Notes: generated by a model not told the origin, from the letters alone. Positions 1-9,764 are shown, counted from the first letter of the stretch. The stretch: 64,000 nucleotides of DNA from Phytoactinopolyspora halotolerans (GCF_010550675.1 NZ_JAAGOA010000019.1:62001-126000); one strand, 5' to 3'. Program-made: numbers and translations.

Positions 1-2
1 TC

Positions 3-656
3 CGCGCCGAGGATCTCCGCCTGGACGAGCGCGGATGCGCGTCGTTCACGCTGGTGACGCCGGCCGGGACGGCCCCGGTGCGGCTCGCCTTCGTCGGCGA
101 GCATCAGGTGTCCAACGCGCTGTCCGTCGCCGGGGTCGCGCACACCCTGGGGATGTCGCCCGAGCAGATCGGCGCACAGCTCACCGAGGCGCGGCCGCTG
201 TCGCGGTGGCGGATGGAGGTGACCGAGCGGCCGGACGGCGTCACCGTCGTCAACGACGCGTACAACGCCAATCCCGAATCGGTCCGGGCCGCGCTGAAGA
301 CGCTGGTCTCGATGGCCGGCGGCCGGCGGACCTGGGCCGTGCTCGGCGAGATGCTGGAACTGGGAGACGCCTCGGCCGCCGAACACGACGCTATCGGGCG
401 GCTCGCGGTGCGGCTGAACATCAACCGGCTCGTCGTCGTCGGCGAGGGCGCCCGTCCGATGTACCAGGGCGCCAGCCTGGAGGGCTCCTGGGCCGGGGAG
501 ACGGTCTGGGTTCCGGACCGGGCCGCTGCCGAGGAGCTTCTCGCCAAGGAGCTCGGCACGGACGACGTCGTGCTGGTGAAATCGTCCCGCGACGCCGGGC
601 TGCGGTACCTGGGGGACAGTCTGGTCGCCGCTGATGCGGGGGAGGACACCGAGTGA
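3..656 (+). CDS. murF: UDP-N-acetylmuramoyl-tripeptide--D-alanyl-D-alanine ligase, C-terminal part
   Basis: MurF adds D-Ala-D-Ala to the UDP-MurNAc-tripeptide in the cytoplasm, the last soluble step of stem-peptide assembly. The gene enters the window already open, so only about 217 C-terminal residues are visible and the P-loop is lost. What remains fits the central and C-terminal Mur-ligase domains: a [13 protein letters not shown] segment (the H-x-x-x-N-x-x-A signature), [17 protein letters not shown], and VLGEMLELG followed by a C-terminal Rossmann part with [11 protein letters not shown]. It ends in GAGTGA, overlapping the GTG start of mraY by 4 bp, which indicates translational coupling. 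Identity is sure from motifs and neighbours; only the truncation by the window edge is notable. Confidence 0.95.
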   Translation, partial: RAEDLRLDERGCASFTLVTPAGTAPVRLAFVGEHQVSNALSVAGVAHTLGMSPEQIGAQLTEARPLSRWRMEVTERPDGVTVVNDAYNANPESVRAALKTLVSMAGGRRTWAVLGEMLELGDASAAEHDAIGRLAVRLNINRLVVVGEGARPMYQGASLEGSWAGETVWVPDRAAAEELLAKELGTDDVVLVKSSRDAGLRYLGDSLVAADAGEDTE

Positions 657-1714
657 TCTCGATCCTCACGGCCGGCTTCGCCGCCGTGGTCGTCTCGATC
701 CTGGGCACGCCGCTCGCCATCCGCATCCTGGCCAAACGCGGCTACGGGCAGCTGATCCGCGACGACGGCCCGACGACGCACCACACCAAGCGAGGCACGC
801 CCACGATGGGCGGTGCGGTGATCATCATCGCCGTGCTGATCGGGTACATCCTCGCGCATCTGGTGCGGCCGACGGCGCCGAGCGCGTCCGGGCTGCTGGT
901 GCTGTTCCTGCTGGTGGGGCTCGGCCTGGTCGGCTTCCTCGACGACTACATCAAGATCTCCAAGCAGCGCAGCCTGGGGTTGCGCAGCGGCGCGAAGATG
1001 ACCGGGCAGGTCTCCGTCGCCGTCGCGTTCGGCATCATGGCGATCAATTTCGAGAACGACCAGGGGTACACCCCGGCGTCCACGGCCATCTCGTTCCTGC
1101 GGGACAGTTCGTGGGAGCTGCCGGCGGCGGCGTTCGTCATCTGGGCGTTGCTGATGGTCTCCGGCTCGTCGAACGCGGTGAACCTGACCGACGGGCTGGA
1201 CGGGCTGGCGACCGGCGCGTCGGTGATGGTGTTCGGCGCGTACACGCTGATCAGCGTCTGGCAGTTCAACCAGAGCTGTGCGGTGACGCCCGGGCCGGGC
1301 TGCTATGAGATCCGTGACCCGCACGACCTAGCGGTGATCTCGGCGGCACTGATGGGCGCGTGTTTCGGGTTCCTGTGGTGGAACGCGTCGCCGGCCAAGA
1401 TCTTCATGGGCGACACCGGCTCGCTGGCGCTCGGCGGGGCGCTGGCCGGGCTGGCCATCACCAGCCGCACCGAGCTGCTGCTGGTGGTGCTCGGCGGGTT
1501 GTTCGCCGTCATCACGCTGTCGGTGATCCTGCAGGTGGGCTGGTTCAAGCTCTCCGGCGGCAAACGGCTGTTCCGGATGGCGCCGCTACAGCATCATTTC
1601 GAGCTCAAGGGCTGGGCCGAGGTGACGATCGTGATCCGGTTCTGGATCGTGGCCGGGATGTTCGTCATGGCGGGAGTGGGGCTGTTCTACGCGGAGTGGG
1701 TCGCCACCGTATGA
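653..1714 (+). CDS. mraY: Phospho-N-acetylmuramoyl-pentapeptide-transferase
   Basis: MraY is the polytopic membrane enzyme that transfers phospho-MurNAc-pentapeptide from UDP to undecaprenyl phosphate, making lipid I. The 353 aa length is normal. Family motifs are present: GTPTMGG near residue 48, the Asp-Asp-Tyr of FLDDYIK at 97-99, [12 protein letters not shown] at 177-188 and [12 protein letters not shown] at 251-262; these carry the catalytic and Mg-binding aspartates. About ten hydrophobic segments are visible. The GTG start overlaps the murF stop. Unlike most actinobacteria the next gene, murD, does not follow directly: 270 bp containing an inverted-repeat element separate them. Confidence 0.97.
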   Translation: MISILTAGFAAVVVSILGTPLAIRILAKRGYGQLIRDDGPTTHHTKRGTPTMGGAVIIIAVLIGYILAHLVRPTAPSASGLLVLFLLVGLGLVGFLDDYIKISKQRSLGLRSGAKMTGQVSVAVAFGIMAINFENDQGYTPASTAISFLRDSSWELPAAAFVIWALLMVSGSSNAVNLTDGLDGLATGASVMVFGAYTLISVWQFNQSCAVTPGPGCYEIRDPHDLAVISAALMGACFGFLWWNASPAKIFMGDTGSLALGGALAGLAITSRTELLLVVLGGLFAVITLSVILQVGWFKLSGGKRLFRMAPLQHHFELKGWAEVTIVIRFWIVAGMFVMAGVGLFYAEWVATV

Positions 1715-1741
1715 GGGGGTCGGCGCGGGGATGATGAAGGT

Positions 1742-1938
1742 GGAAGGCGTCCTGAGGCTGGTGGGGACCAGCCGAGCGAGGGAGGGAGATCTCCCTCCTT
1801 GCCCAGCGCTCGGCTCGCACCGAGAGTCGCCGTCGATCTCGTACGTCGCGTACGCGAGCCTCGCGATGCCCACCACACCATGGATGGAGATCTCCCTCCC
1901 TCGCTCGGCTGGTCTCGGCTTGAGTACGGAGGCCTTCC
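1742..1938. repeat. Inverted-repeat (MITE-like) element inside the dcw operon
   Basis: A perfect 29 bp inverted repeat lies at 1766-1794 and 1886-1914, with 91 bp between the arms. The similarity continues more loosely outwards, so arms of about 53 bp start with GGAAGGC at 1742 and end with GCCTTCC at 1938. Each arm itself holds the palindrome GGGAGATCTCCC. No coding sequence is convincing inside it. It sits between the mraY stop and the murD start. It may be a non-autonomous mobile element, or a terminator/processing hairpin that lowers read-through; the sequence does not decide between them. Confidence 0.75.
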
Positions 1939-1984
1939 GCCCCATGGTTGGTCGCGTCGACTCCGTGGAAAGGGGGCGACCGAC

Positions 1985-3436
1985 ATGGGCGTGAACAGCC
2001 GGGAATGGTTGGAGCACGCGGACCGGGAGAGCCCGTGGGGCGAACTGTCGGTCGTGGTCGCCGGGATCGGGGTGTCCGGGTTCGCGGCGGCGGATGCGTT
2101 GGTGCAGCTGGGTGCGCAGGTGACCGTCGTCGATGAGGCGGATGGGGAGACACCGCGGGAGAAGGGGACCATTCTCGAGATCCTCGGGGCTACCGTGCGG
2201 CTCGGGGCGGGGGCGACGGCCGAGCTACCGGACGGGGCTGACTTGGTGGTGGTGTCGCCGGGATGGCGGCCGACGGCGCCGCTGCTGGTGGCGGCGGAGC
2301 AGGCCGGCGTGCCGATCTGGGGCGAGGTGGAGCTGGCGTGGCGGCTGCGCGATCCGGCGACGCCGTGGCTGGCACTGACCGGCACCAACGGCAAGACGAC
2401 GACGGTGAAGATGCTGGCCGAGATGTTGCGGGCATCCGGCCTGCGCGTCGGGGCGGCCGGCAATGTGGGCGACCCGATCGTGTCGGCGGTGATGGATCCC
2501 GGAGGGCACGACGTGCTGGCGGTGGAGCTGTCCAGCTTCCAGCTGCATTGGACGAACAGTCTGGCCGTGCGGTCGGCGGCCGTGCTGAACGTGGCGCCGG
2601 ACCACCTGGACTGGCACGGCTCGCTCGCGGCGTACGCGGCCGACAAGGGCCGGATCTACCAGGGCGTGCAGACCGCGTGCGTGTACAACGTGGCGGATGC
2701 GGAGACCGAACGGCTGGTCCGGGAGGCGGACGTGGTCGAGGGCGCGCGGGCGATCGGGTTCACCCTGGGCATACCGGGCGTGGGCATGCTCGGCGTCGTC
2801 GATGATCTGCTGGTCGACCGGGCCTTCATCGCCGAGCGGCAGACATCCGCGGCGGAGCTCGCCTCGGTCGACGACGTGCGCCCGGCGGCGCCGCACAACG
2901 TCGCCAACGCGCTGGCCGCGGCGGCGCTGGCCAGGTCCATAGGCGTGCCGCCGGTGGCGGTCCGGGACGGGCTGCGCGCGTTCACGCCGGACGAGCACCG
3001 GATCTCCACCGTGGCGACCGTCGGCGGGGTGGACTTCGTCGACGACTCGAAGGCGACGAATCCGCACGCGGCAGCCGCGTCGCTGGCCGCCTACACGTCC
3101 GTGGTGTGGATCGCGGGCGGTCTGGCCAAGGGTGCGTCGTTCGACGAGCTCGTCGCTGGAGCGAAAGACCGGCTGCGCGGCGCGGTGCTGATCGGCGCGG
3201 ATCGGAGCCTGATCAGCGAAGCTCTCGCGCGACACGCGCCGGATGTCCCGGTCATCGAGGTGGCGGACACGGACAATATGGCCATGGATCGTGCGGTGGC
3301 GGAAGCGGCCCGGCTGGCCCAGCCGGGAGACACGGTGCTGCTGGCGCCGGCCTGCGCGTCGATGGATATGTTCGCCAACTACGTCAGCCGCGGCGAGGCG
3401 TTCGCGGCTGCGGTGCGCCGCCATGACGGCCGTTGA
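1985..3436 (+). CDS. murD: UDP-N-acetylmuramoyl-L-alanine--D-glutamate ligase
   Basis: MurD adds D-glutamate to UDP-MurNAc-L-Ala in the cytoplasm. The ATG at 1985 is chosen because AAAGGGGG precedes it and the protein then begins just before the N-terminal Rossmann fold (VVVAGIGVSGFAAADAL, residues 23-39). A longer reading frame reaches back into the inverted-repeat element and is not believable as protein. Mur-ligase motifs: GTNGKTTT at 133-140 (P-loop), the ELSSFQL segment, NVAPDHLDWHGS, PHNVANALAAAALA, and DDSKATNPHA with GGLAKG in the C-terminal domain. The length of 483 aa is normal. The end overlaps ftsW by 14 bp. Confidence 0.96.
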   Translation: MGVNSREWLEHADRESPWGELSVVVAGIGVSGFAAADALVQLGAQVTVVDEADGETPREKGTILEILGATVRLGAGATAELPDGADLVVVSPGWRPTAPLLVAAEQAGVPIWGEVELAWRLRDPATPWLALTGTNGKTTTVKMLAEMLRASGLRVGAAGNVGDPIVSAVMDPGGHDVLAVELSSFQLHWTNSLAVRSAAVLNVAPDHLDWHGSLAAYAADKGRIYQGVQTACVYNVADAETERLVREADVVEGARAIGFTLGIPGVGMLGVVDDLLVDRAFIAERQTSAAELASVDDVRPAAPHNVANALAAAALARSIGVPPVAVRDGLRAFTPDEHRISTVATVGGVDFVDDSKATNPHAAAASLAAYTSVVWIAGGLAKGASFDELVAGAKDRLRGAVLIGADRSLISEALARHAPDVPVIEVADTDNMAMDRAVAEAARLAQPGDTVLLAPACASMDMFANYVSRGEAFAAAVRRHDGR

Positions 3437-4658
3437 CGCATCGTCGGTCGGCAGGCGCGGCCCGGGCGGGGCGCGGGACGCGCTCGCGCGGTTTCTGCGC
3501 CGCCCACTCGCGTCGTACTACTTGGTCTTAGGCGCCGCGGGCCTGCTCCTGCTGCTCGGGCTGGTCATGGTCTTCTCGTCCACCACGTACATGTCCACCC
3601 AGCAGTTCGGGCACCCGGCACACTACTTCCTGCGCCAGCTGCTGTGGGTGACGGTGGCGCTGCCGATCGCGTGGGTGATCTCCCGGATGCCGTTGCGCGT
3701 GCTGCGGGCGCTGTCATTGCTGATGGTGATCGGCGCGACTGGGCTGCTGGCGCTGACGTTCGTACCCGGATTCGGCGTGGTGCGCGGCGGCAGCCGGAAC
3801 TGGCTCGACTTCGGCGGTCCGTTCCTGCTGCAGCCGTCCGAGGCCGCGAAGCTGGCGTTGATCATCTGGGTGGCCCACGTCTTCGCCAACAAGGGCAAGC
3901 TGATCCGGCACTGGAAGCAACTGCTGATCCCGGTGGCGCCGGTGGCCGGCTTCGTCATCGCGCTGACCCTGGGGCAGAACGACATGGGCACCGCCGCGAT
4001 CATGGTGCTCATCCTGCTCACCATGTTGTGGGTGATCGGGGTGCCGACCTGGCTGTTCGGCCTGATGATGGGTGTGGTCGGCGTCGTCGGCGTGTACTTC
4101 ATCTTCACCGCGCCGCACCGCATCGAGCGGATGGGCAACTTCCTGGACCCGTTCGCGGACTACACCAACACCGGCTACCAGGCGGCCAACTCGATCTTCG
4201 CGTTCGCCAACGGCGGATGGTGGGGCACCGGGCTCGGAGCCAGCACGCAGAAGTGGGGCACACTCCCGGAACAGCACACCGACTTCATCTTCGCCATCCT
4301 CGGCGAGGAACTCGGGCTGCCGGGCACCCTGATGGTGATCGTGCTCTTTCTGGCTTTGGGCTATGCTGGCCTGCGCATCGCGATGCGGACCACGGACACG
4401 TTCGTCCGGTTGGCCGCGGCCGGTATCACCGGCTGGTTCATGGTGCAGACCGTAGTCAATCTCGGCATGGTGTTGGCGGTGTTCCCTGTGGTCGGTGTCC
4501 CGCTCCCGCTGGTCTCCTACGGTGGAGCGTCGATCGTGGTCACGGTGGCCGCGGTGGGCGTGCTGCTGTCGTTGGCCAAGCATGAGCCCGGAGCCAAGGA
4601 AGCGTTGGCGGCCCGGCGCGAGCAGCGGCTTGAACGCCGGGAGGGTAGGACCACGTGA
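3423..4658 (+). CDS. ftsW: SEDS peptidoglycan glycosyltransferase/division protein FtsW
   Basis: FtsW polymerises lipid II into septal glycan together with a class B PBP. The 411 aa protein starts at the ATG at 3423 inside the murD 3' end; the reading frame is open further upstream but only as a shadow of murD. About ten membrane segments follow a short basic N-terminus. SEDS features are visible: GGSRNWL early, the [15 protein letters not shown] segment, the long extracellular loop with [35 protein letters not shown], and [16 protein letters not shown] near the end. A charged cytoplasmic tail ([14 protein letters not shown]) closes it. The stop overlaps the murG GTG by 4 bp. Confidence 0.95.
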   Translation: MTAVDASSVGRRGPGGARDALARFLRRPLASYYLVLGAAGLLLLLGLVMVFSSTTYMSTQQFGHPAHYFLRQLLWVTVALPIAWVISRMPLRVLRALSLLMVIGATGLLALTFVPGFGVVRGGSRNWLDFGGPFLLQPSEAAKLALIIWVAHVFANKGKLIRHWKQLLIPVAPVAGFVIALTLGQNDMGTAAIMVLILLTMLWVIGVPTWLFGLMMGVVGVVGVYFIFTAPHRIERMGNFLDPFADYTNTGYQAANSIFAFANGGWWGTGLGASTQKWGTLPEQHTDFIFAILGEELGLPGTLMVIVLFLALGYAGLRIAMRTTDTFVRLAAAGITGWFMVQTVVNLGMVLAVFPVVGVPLPLVSYGGASIVVTVAAVGVLLSLAKHEPGAKEALAARREQRLERREGRTT

Positions 4659-5743
4659 GGGTAGTCCTCGCCGGTGGTGGCACCGCCGGGCACATCGAGC
4701 CCGCGCTGGCCACCGCGGACGCGCTGCTGCGCGCAGACCCGGAAACCGACGTCGTGTTGCTCGGCACGGAGCGGGGCCTGGAGACCCGGCTGGTGCCCGA
4801 GCGCGGCTACGAGCTGGCGCTGATCCCGCCGGTCCCGTTGCCGCGGAAGCTCACTCCGGAGCTGATCCGGCTGCCCGCCCGGGTGCGCGGCGCCGTCCGG
4901 CAGACGGCGGCCGTGCTGCGCGAGTGGCAGGCGGACGTCCTGGTCGGTTTCGGCGGATACGTGGCGCTGCCGGCGTATCTCGCGGCCCGGCGGCTGGGAC
5001 TGCCGACCGTCGTGCATGAGGCGAACGCGAAGCCGGGGCTGGCCAACCGGATCGGGGCACGGTTCACCCAGCATGTGGCGCTGGCCAACACCGACGTGCC
5101 GCTGCCGCACGGACAGCACATCGGCATCCCGCTGCGCCGGTCGGTGGCGACGCTGGACCGGGCGGCGACCCGAGCCGAGGGCCGGGCGTTCTTCGGGCTG
5201 GACGACCAGGCGCCGACGCTGCTCGTGTTCGGCGGGAGCCAGGGGGCGCGGCGGCTCAACGGCGCCGTCACCGAGGCCATCGACGCGCTGACCGGCGCCG
5301 GGGCGCAGGTGCTGCACGCCGTCGGCGCCGGCAACATCGACTCCGCGGTGGCCCGCCCCGGCTACGTGCCGGTGCCGTACATCGACCGGATGGATCTGGC
5401 CTACGCGGCCGCCGACCTGGCGTTGTGCCGCTCCGGCGCGATCACGTGTGCCGAGGTCGCGGCGGTGGGGCTGCCCGCGGTGTACGTGCCGCTGCCGCAC
5501 GGCAACGGCGAGCAGCGGCTCAACGCCGAACCCACGGTCTCCGCCGGCGGGGGGCTGCTGGTGGCGGACGCCGAGCTCACCGGAGACTGGCTCACCGCGA
5601 ACGCGCTTCCGCTGCTGACGGACCGGGAGCGGCTGGCCGGCATGGGGGAGGCTGCGGCTAGGCTGGGCCGCCGTGATGCTGACGACCGCCTTGTGCAGAT
5701 GGTCCACCGGGCCGTGGAGACTCAGGATGCCGGAGGCCGGTAA
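4655..5743 (+). CDS. murG: UDP-N-acetylglucosamine--N-acetylmuramyl-pentapeptide pyrophosphoryl-undecaprenol GlcNAc transferase
   Basis: MurG is the membrane-associated GT-B enzyme that adds GlcNAc to lipid I to give lipid II. The GTG start overlaps the ftsW stop. The N-terminal glycine-rich loop ([20 protein letters not shown]), [37 protein letters not shown] and the C-terminal [25 protein letters not shown] are all present, so both Rossmann halves and the UDP-GlcNAc site are intact. Length is 362 aa, as expected. Its TAA stop is directly followed by the murC GTG. Confidence 0.96.
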   Translation: MRVVLAGGGTAGHIEPALATADALLRADPETDVVLLGTERGLETRLVPERGYELALIPPVPLPRKLTPELIRLPARVRGAVRQTAAVLREWQADVLVGFGGYVALPAYLAARRLGLPTVVHEANAKPGLANRIGARFTQHVALANTDVPLPHGQHIGIPLRRSVATLDRAATRAEGRAFFGLDDQAPTLLVFGGSQGARRLNGAVTEAIDALTGAGAQVLHAVGAGNIDSAVARPGYVPVPYIDRMDLAYAAADLALCRSGAITCAEVAAVGLPAVYVPLPHGNGEQRLNAEPTVSAGGGLLVADAELTGDWLTANALPLLTDRERLAGMGEAAARLGRRDADDRLVQMVHRAVETQDAGGR

Positions 5744-7183
5744 GTGATCGTTGCGCCACCAGAGAGCGCTGTTCCCGCCGAAAAGCTCGGTCCGGTCCAT
5801 TTTGTGGGCATCGGGGGAGCGGGCATGAGCGGGATCGCCCGTATCCTGCTGGCCCGCGGCATCTCCGTGTCCGGGAGCGACGCCAAGGACTCCGGCGTGC
5901 TGACCGGCCTGCGGGCGCTGGGTGCCCGGGTATACGTGGGCCATGACGGTGCCAACGTCGGCGACGCGGACACCGTCGTCGTCTCGACCGCGATCCGGGA
6001 GACCAACCCCGAGGTGGTGGCGGCGCGTCAGCGCGGCCTGCGGGTGCTGCCGCGTGCGTCGGCGCTGGCGTCGGTGATGGTGGGACGGCGGGCCATCGCG
6101 GTCGCCGGCACCCACGGCAAGACCACGACGACGTCGATGATGACCGTGGCGTTGCAGCACTGCGGCGCCGACCCGTCGTTCGCGATCGGCGGAAACCTGA
6201 ACGAGTCCGGGGCGAACGCGCACAACGGGAGCGGCGAGTTCTTCGTCGCCGAAGCCGACGAGAGCGACGCGTCGTTCCTGGCCTACGACCCGGAGGTGGC
6301 GATCGTCACCAACGTGGAGGCCGACCACCTGGACAACTACGGCACCGAAGAGGCATACGTCGCGGCGTTCGACGAGTTCATCAACCGGATCCACGGCTTT
6401 CTTGTGGTCTGTGCCGACGACCCGGGCGCGCGAGCCCTGGGGGAGCGGGCCGTCGCGCGCGGCGTCACGGTGCACACCTACGGCGAATCGCCAGACGCCA
6501 TGGTGCGGCTGTCCGACTTCGACCTGTCCGATTACGGGGCGTCGTTCGAGCTGGTCGCGCGGGGACGCCGGCAGGGCCGGGTGGACCTGCGGGTTCCGGG
6601 CCGGCACAACGCGCTGAACGCGGCCGGCGCCTTCACGGCGGGCATCGGACTCGGGCTGCCCAGCGGTGAGCTGCGGGAGGGCTTGGCCGGGTTCACCGGG
6701 ACGCGGCGGCGGTTCGAACTGAAGGGCATCGCGGGTGGCGTGCGCGTCTACGACTGCTACGCCCACCATCCGACGGAGGTCGCCGCGGACCTGGCGGCGG
6801 CGCGTTCCGTCGTCGGCGACGGCAGGGTGGTGGCGATCTTCCAGCCGCACCTGTTCAGCCGCACCCGGATCTTCGCCGAGGAGTTCGGCAAGGCGCTGGC
6901 CGGGGCGGACGAGGTACTGGTGATGGACGTGTACGCGGCGCGCGAAGACCCGGAGCCCGGAGTGACCGGCGCCCTGGTGGCGTCCGCGGTGGACCTGCCG
7001 CCCACCCAGGTAGCCTTCGAACAGTCCTGGTCCGCCGTGCCGGCGCTGGCGGCATCCTGGGTGCGGCCGGGCGACGTGTTGCTGACCATGGGCGCGGGCG
7101 ACGTCACCATGGTCGGGCCCGAGGTGCTGGAGCTGCTGAGCGAGCGGCGCGCCGGAGAACGTGCGAGCGTGGAGCGGGTGTGA
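5744..7183 (+). CDS. murC: UDP-N-acetylmuramate--L-alanine ligase
   Basis: MurC adds the first amino acid, L-alanine, to UDP-MurNAc. The GTG at 5744 touches the murG stop and is preceded by GGAGGCCGG. Motifs in the 479 aa protein: VGIGGAGMSGIARILL at residues 21-36, P-loop GTHGKTTT at 122-129, EADESDASF, NVEADHLDNYG, PGRHNALNAAGA, and DCYAHHPTEV with FQPHLFSRT in the C-terminal domain. The stop overlaps the ftsQ start by 4 bp. Confidence 0.96.
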   Translation: MIVAPPESAVPAEKLGPVHFVGIGGAGMSGIARILLARGISVSGSDAKDSGVLTGLRALGARVYVGHDGANVGDADTVVVSTAIRETNPEVVAARQRGLRVLPRASALASVMVGRRAIAVAGTHGKTTTTSMMTVALQHCGADPSFAIGGNLNESGANAHNGSGEFFVAEADESDASFLAYDPEVAIVTNVEADHLDNYGTEEAYVAAFDEFINRIHGFLVVCADDPGARALGERAVARGVTVHTYGESPDAMVRLSDFDLSDYGASFELVARGRRQGRVDLRVPGRHNALNAAGAFTAGIGLGLPSGELREGLAGFTGTRRRFELKGIAGGVRVYDCYAHHPTEVAADLAAARSVVGDGRVVAIFQPHLFSRTRIFAEEFGKALAGADEVLVMDVYAAREDPEPGVTGALVASAVDLPPTQVAFEQSWSAVPALAASWVRPGDVLLTMGAGDVTMVGPEVLELLSERRAGERASVERV

Positions 7184-7935
7184 GCACCGCCACGCGGTCT
7201 GCGAGTGCTGAGCGCTTCGCGGCGCGTGCGCGTCGGCGGCGGCTGCGCGGGGTGCTGCGCAGCGTACTGATCCTGCTGGTGATCGGCGCGGTCGTGGCCG
7301 GTGTGTGGCTGGTTCGGTGGTCGTCGGTGCTGTCGGTGCAGAACGTGTCGGTGCAGGGCGTGCCGGACGACGTCGCTGTCGAGGTCGAGGAGACGGCTGA
7401 GGTGCCGGTGGGGGTGCCGTTGATCGACGTGGACACGGCTGCGGTCGCTGAACGGGTGCGGGCGTTGCCCGACGTCGGCGACGTGGAGGTCCGGCGATCG
7501 TGGCCGCAGACCCTGACCATCGACGTCGAACCGCGTGAGGCGCTTGCCGCGATCCGCGACGGTGGGACGTGGTGGAGCGTGGACGCCTCCGGCGTGCTCT
7601 TCGGGCGTGCGGACTCCCGCCCGGATGGTGTGCCGGAGCTGGACGCGCCGACCGAGGACGCGGCCACGCTGGCGCGGGAGACGGGCGTCGCCGTATTGAC
7701 CCAGCTGCCGCGGTCCGTCGAGGAACTGGTCGACAGCGTCGAGGCGCGGTCGGCTGCCGACGTCCGGCTGCACCTGGCCGATGGCTCGACGGTGCGATGG
7801 GGGACTGCGGAGCGGCCCGAGGACAAGGCGCGCGTGCTGCTGGCGTTGATGCAGCAGCGGCAGGAGGACGACGAGTCCGAGCCGCCCGAGATGTACGACG
7901 TCGCGGCGCCCGACCACCCCGCCGTCGTCCCCTGA
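7180..7935 (+). CDS. ftsQ: Cell division protein FtsQ (POTRA domain)
   Basis: FtsQ is a bitopic divisome protein that links FtsZ-side and synthase-side components. The 251 aa protein has a basic cytoplasmic N-terminus, one membrane span at about residues 24-45, a POTRA domain beginning at VLSVQNVSVQGVPDD, and the FtsQ beta domain (ALPDVGDVEVRRSWPQTLTIDVEPREALA, quoted in two overlapping parts of the same region). It overlaps murC by 4 bp. Its last four codons and stop (GCC GTC GTC CCC TGA) are the first bases of a roughly 67 bp tandem duplication, so the C-terminal tail may be recently altered. In most actinobacteria ftsZ follows directly; here 2.7 kb intervene. Confidence 0.92.
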   Translation: MSTATRSASAERFAARARRRRLRGVLRSVLILLVIGAVVAGVWLVRWSSVLSVQNVSVQGVPDDVAVEVEETAEVPVGVPLIDVDTAAVAERVRALPDVGDVEVRRSWPQTLTIDVEPREALAAIRDGGTWWSVDASGVLFGRADSRPDGVPELDAPTEDAATLARETGVAVLTQLPRSVEELVDSVEARSAADVRLHLADGSTVRWGTAERPEDKARVLLALMQQRQEDDESEPPEMYDVAAPDHPAVVP

Positions 7936-8055
7936 CGCCCCGCCCACCCCGCCGTCGTCCCCTATGTCTACCGGCGGCCGCCTTCTCCGCCGTCGTCCCC
8001 TGACGGCCGACCACCTCGCCGTCGTCCCCTATGTCTACCGGCGGCCGCCTTCTCC
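7921..8055. repeat. Two-copy tandem duplication (about 67 bp) over the ftsQ stop
   Basis: Two direct copies begin GCCGTCGTCCCCTGACG at 7921 and 7989 and each ends with CCGGCGGCCGCCTTCTCC (7971-7988 and 8038-8055). Inside each copy the GCCGTCGTCCCCT word occurs twice. The copies differ by a few substitutions and one single-base indel. The first copy starts within the ftsQ reading frame. With only two copies and no spacers this is an ordinary tandem duplication. Confidence 0.85.
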
Positions 8056-8640
8056 TCCTCCGGCGTCCCTTTGGTCCATCGGCGAGCGCACTTGTGCGGT
8101 TCAGGTCGGTGCTCCGCACGCGCTCGGCCCACCAAGGTCTCACACGACCATACGCACGACCGGGTATGCGCCATTGCCCACGGCAGGGAAGACCGCGAGG
8201 CACGGCGGACGTGGTCAATCGTCCAGGCCGTCGGGGCCGTGTGAACAGCTGTGCGGATTTGGGCCGCAGCGTGCCATCGTGCACCGTGTCGTGTGCGTTC
8301 GGGCTGCTGACAGCGGTCAGAGTTACCACGACCGTGCGCACAGTTGTTCACACACGGCTGATAGCGGTCAGGCGTCACACGACGGCTCACACGACCCGGC
8401 ATCGATCGGTCAAATATCACACGGCGAGGTACACAACCATGTCGTGCGACCCGTCGTGTGCATCTGCGCCGGTCGTCGCCCGACCGTGTGGTCTGTCGTG
8501 GGTAAAAGGGCGGGGCGGCGGCCGACTGTGTTGTCTGTCGTGGGAAGAGGGCTTGTGGATGGAGAGGCGACACGGGGAGGGTTATCCACAATCGGACGTT
8601 CGGGCTGGCGGATGAGGAGAGTTCGTGGCGAGATGGAGGC
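8056..8640. other. Repeat-rich noncoding stretch with a DnaA-box-like site
   Basis: No credible gene is seen. The stretch is full of degenerate repeats built on CACACGAC and its complement GTCGTGTG. Clear pairs are GCTGAYAGCGGTCAG at 8306-8320 and 8357-8371, and a 24 bp word ending TCTGTCGTGGG at 8479-8502 and 8521-8544. TTATCCACA, identical to the E. coli DnaA-box consensus, lies at 8582-8590, 50 nt before the start of the AbiEi/DUF559-type gene. The other copy of that gene type in the window has the same word 52 nt upstream, so it is more likely linked to that gene than to an origin. Confidence 0.6.
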
Positions 8641-9612
8641 ATGGTCTCGTCGTACAGCGCCCGTGAGGGCGGAGCGGATGCTGAGCCGAAAACGCCTGAC
8701 GGTGTCGTGACCAAGCTCGCCGCCGCGCAGTATGGGAACGTCACCCGACTGCAGGCGCTCGAGTGCGGGCTCACCAGGCATCAGATCACGGCCCGGCTGG
8801 CCAGTGGGATATGGACTGTTGTGCACCCGAAGGTGTACCGGATCGGTGGCGCGCCGGAGACGCGTGCCGCAACGGCGGTGGCCGGGCGACTCTACGCGGG
8901 CGACGATGCCTGGTTCAGCCACGCGTCGGCCGCTCGGCTGCACGGCATCGACCCGCTCGTGCCGTCGGACCGGACGTGGCTCACCGTACCGGCACATATC
9001 CAGCGTCCTCGCCGGCCCGGTCTGGTAGTGATTCGCTCCCGGCGGATCACCGGATTCACCGATACCGTCCATGACCAGCCCGTCCTGAATGTGGCACGCA
9101 CGATCGTCGACCTAGCGGGAATGCTGTCCGCGCCGCTCTTCATGCGTGTTCTGTATGACGTGTTCGGGCGCGGGTTGGTCGGTGTCGACGAGGTGCTCTC
9201 GGCGGCCGAGAACTTCGGCGGCAGAGCCGGCCTGGCCATGTTGCACCATGCGGTGGAAGAGTTCGATCCAGCCTTCGAATCCGGCCTCGAGCATGAGGCG
9301 GACGATCTCTTCCGTGGCGCCGGGTTCTCGTTCGAGCGACAGTTTGAAATCCGGGACGAGGGCATCCTGATCGCCCGGCTCGACTTCGCGGACGAGGAGA
9401 ACAAGATCGGCATCGAGATCGACGGGGCCAGGTTTCATTCATCCCAGCAGGCGCGTTCGTACGACCGTCAGCGGGATCGGTCGCTAGCCCGTCGAGGATG
9501 GAGGATCGAGCGGTTCACCACCGACGACGTCCGCAGGCACCCGAAGACGACCGTGCGCCACATCCACGGGATATACGACGAGGTACTCCGCTCACGTACA
9601 CCGGCAGCATGA
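8641..9612 (+). CDS. AbiEi-like N-terminal domain plus DUF559 nuclease-fold protein
   Basis: The 323 aa protein has an N-terminal winged-helix-like segment resembling AbiEi-type antitoxin domains (QYGNVTRLQALECGLTRHQI then GIWTVVHPKVYRIGG), a middle part with SHASAARLHGI and ARTIVDLAG, and a C-terminal Vsr-like DUF559 segment: ARLDFADEENKIGIEIDG, DRQRDRSLARRGWRIERFT. The Asp and the Glu-x-Asp match a PD-(D/E)XK layout. Biological role is not established; defence or DNA repair are guesses. Start: ATG 8641 has GGAGG very close; GTG 8707 is an alternative that still includes the winged helix. A paralog lies at 45758. The gene breaks the normal ftsQ-ftsZ adjacency. Confidence 0.75.
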   Translation: MVSSYSAREGGADAEPKTPDGVVTKLAAAQYGNVTRLQALECGLTRHQITARLASGIWTVVHPKVYRIGGAPETRAATAVAGRLYAGDDAWFSHASAARLHGIDPLVPSDRTWLTVPAHIQRPRRPGLVVIRSRRITGFTDTVHDQPVLNVARTIVDLAGMLSAPLFMRVLYDVFGRGLVGVDEVLSAAENFGGRAGLAMLHHAVEEFDPAFESGLEHEADDLFRGAGFSFERQFEIRDEGILIARLDFADEENKIGIEIDGARFHSSQQARSYDRQRDRSLARRGWRIERFTTDDVRRHPKTTVRHIHGIYDEVLRSRTPAA

Positions 9613-9764
9613 CATCGTTGGCGGACCTCGGATGGTGGAGGCCTGACTTTCCAACGGCTCGGCACTCGGGCATGCCGTTCCGGGTTTGGCATTCGGGGTC
9701 CGACCTTCCGGGCGGGACCTCTGCGAGGGCCATGGACTGCTCCGAGACGTCGCGCAGCTGGGGA

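Noticed and set aside
104-1324. Long minus-strand reading frame opposite murF and mraY
   Set aside because: It is a GC-rich shadow of real genes: repetitive Arg/Asp composition, no family motif, and the plus-strand frames have clear Mur-ligase and MraY signatures.
7921-8055. Possible CRISPR-like repeats after ftsQ
   Set aside because: Only two tandem copies of a long unit without unique spacers, and no cas genes nearby.
4517-8341. Minus-strand frame of 1274 codons opposite ftsW to ftsQ
   Set aside because: It crosses five well-defined plus-strand genes and has low-complexity Arg/His/Gln composition; open frames of this type are common in high-GC DNA.
8582-8590. Replication origin suggested by a DnaA-box word
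   Set aside because: A single box, no dnaA, dnaN, gyr or parAB genes, no AT-rich unwinding element; the word recurs singly elsewhere in the window.
8056-8640. Small plus-strand frames in the repeat region (for example from 8031)
   Set aside because: Arg/His/Ser-rich translation, no ribosome site, and the DNA is made of degenerate repeats.
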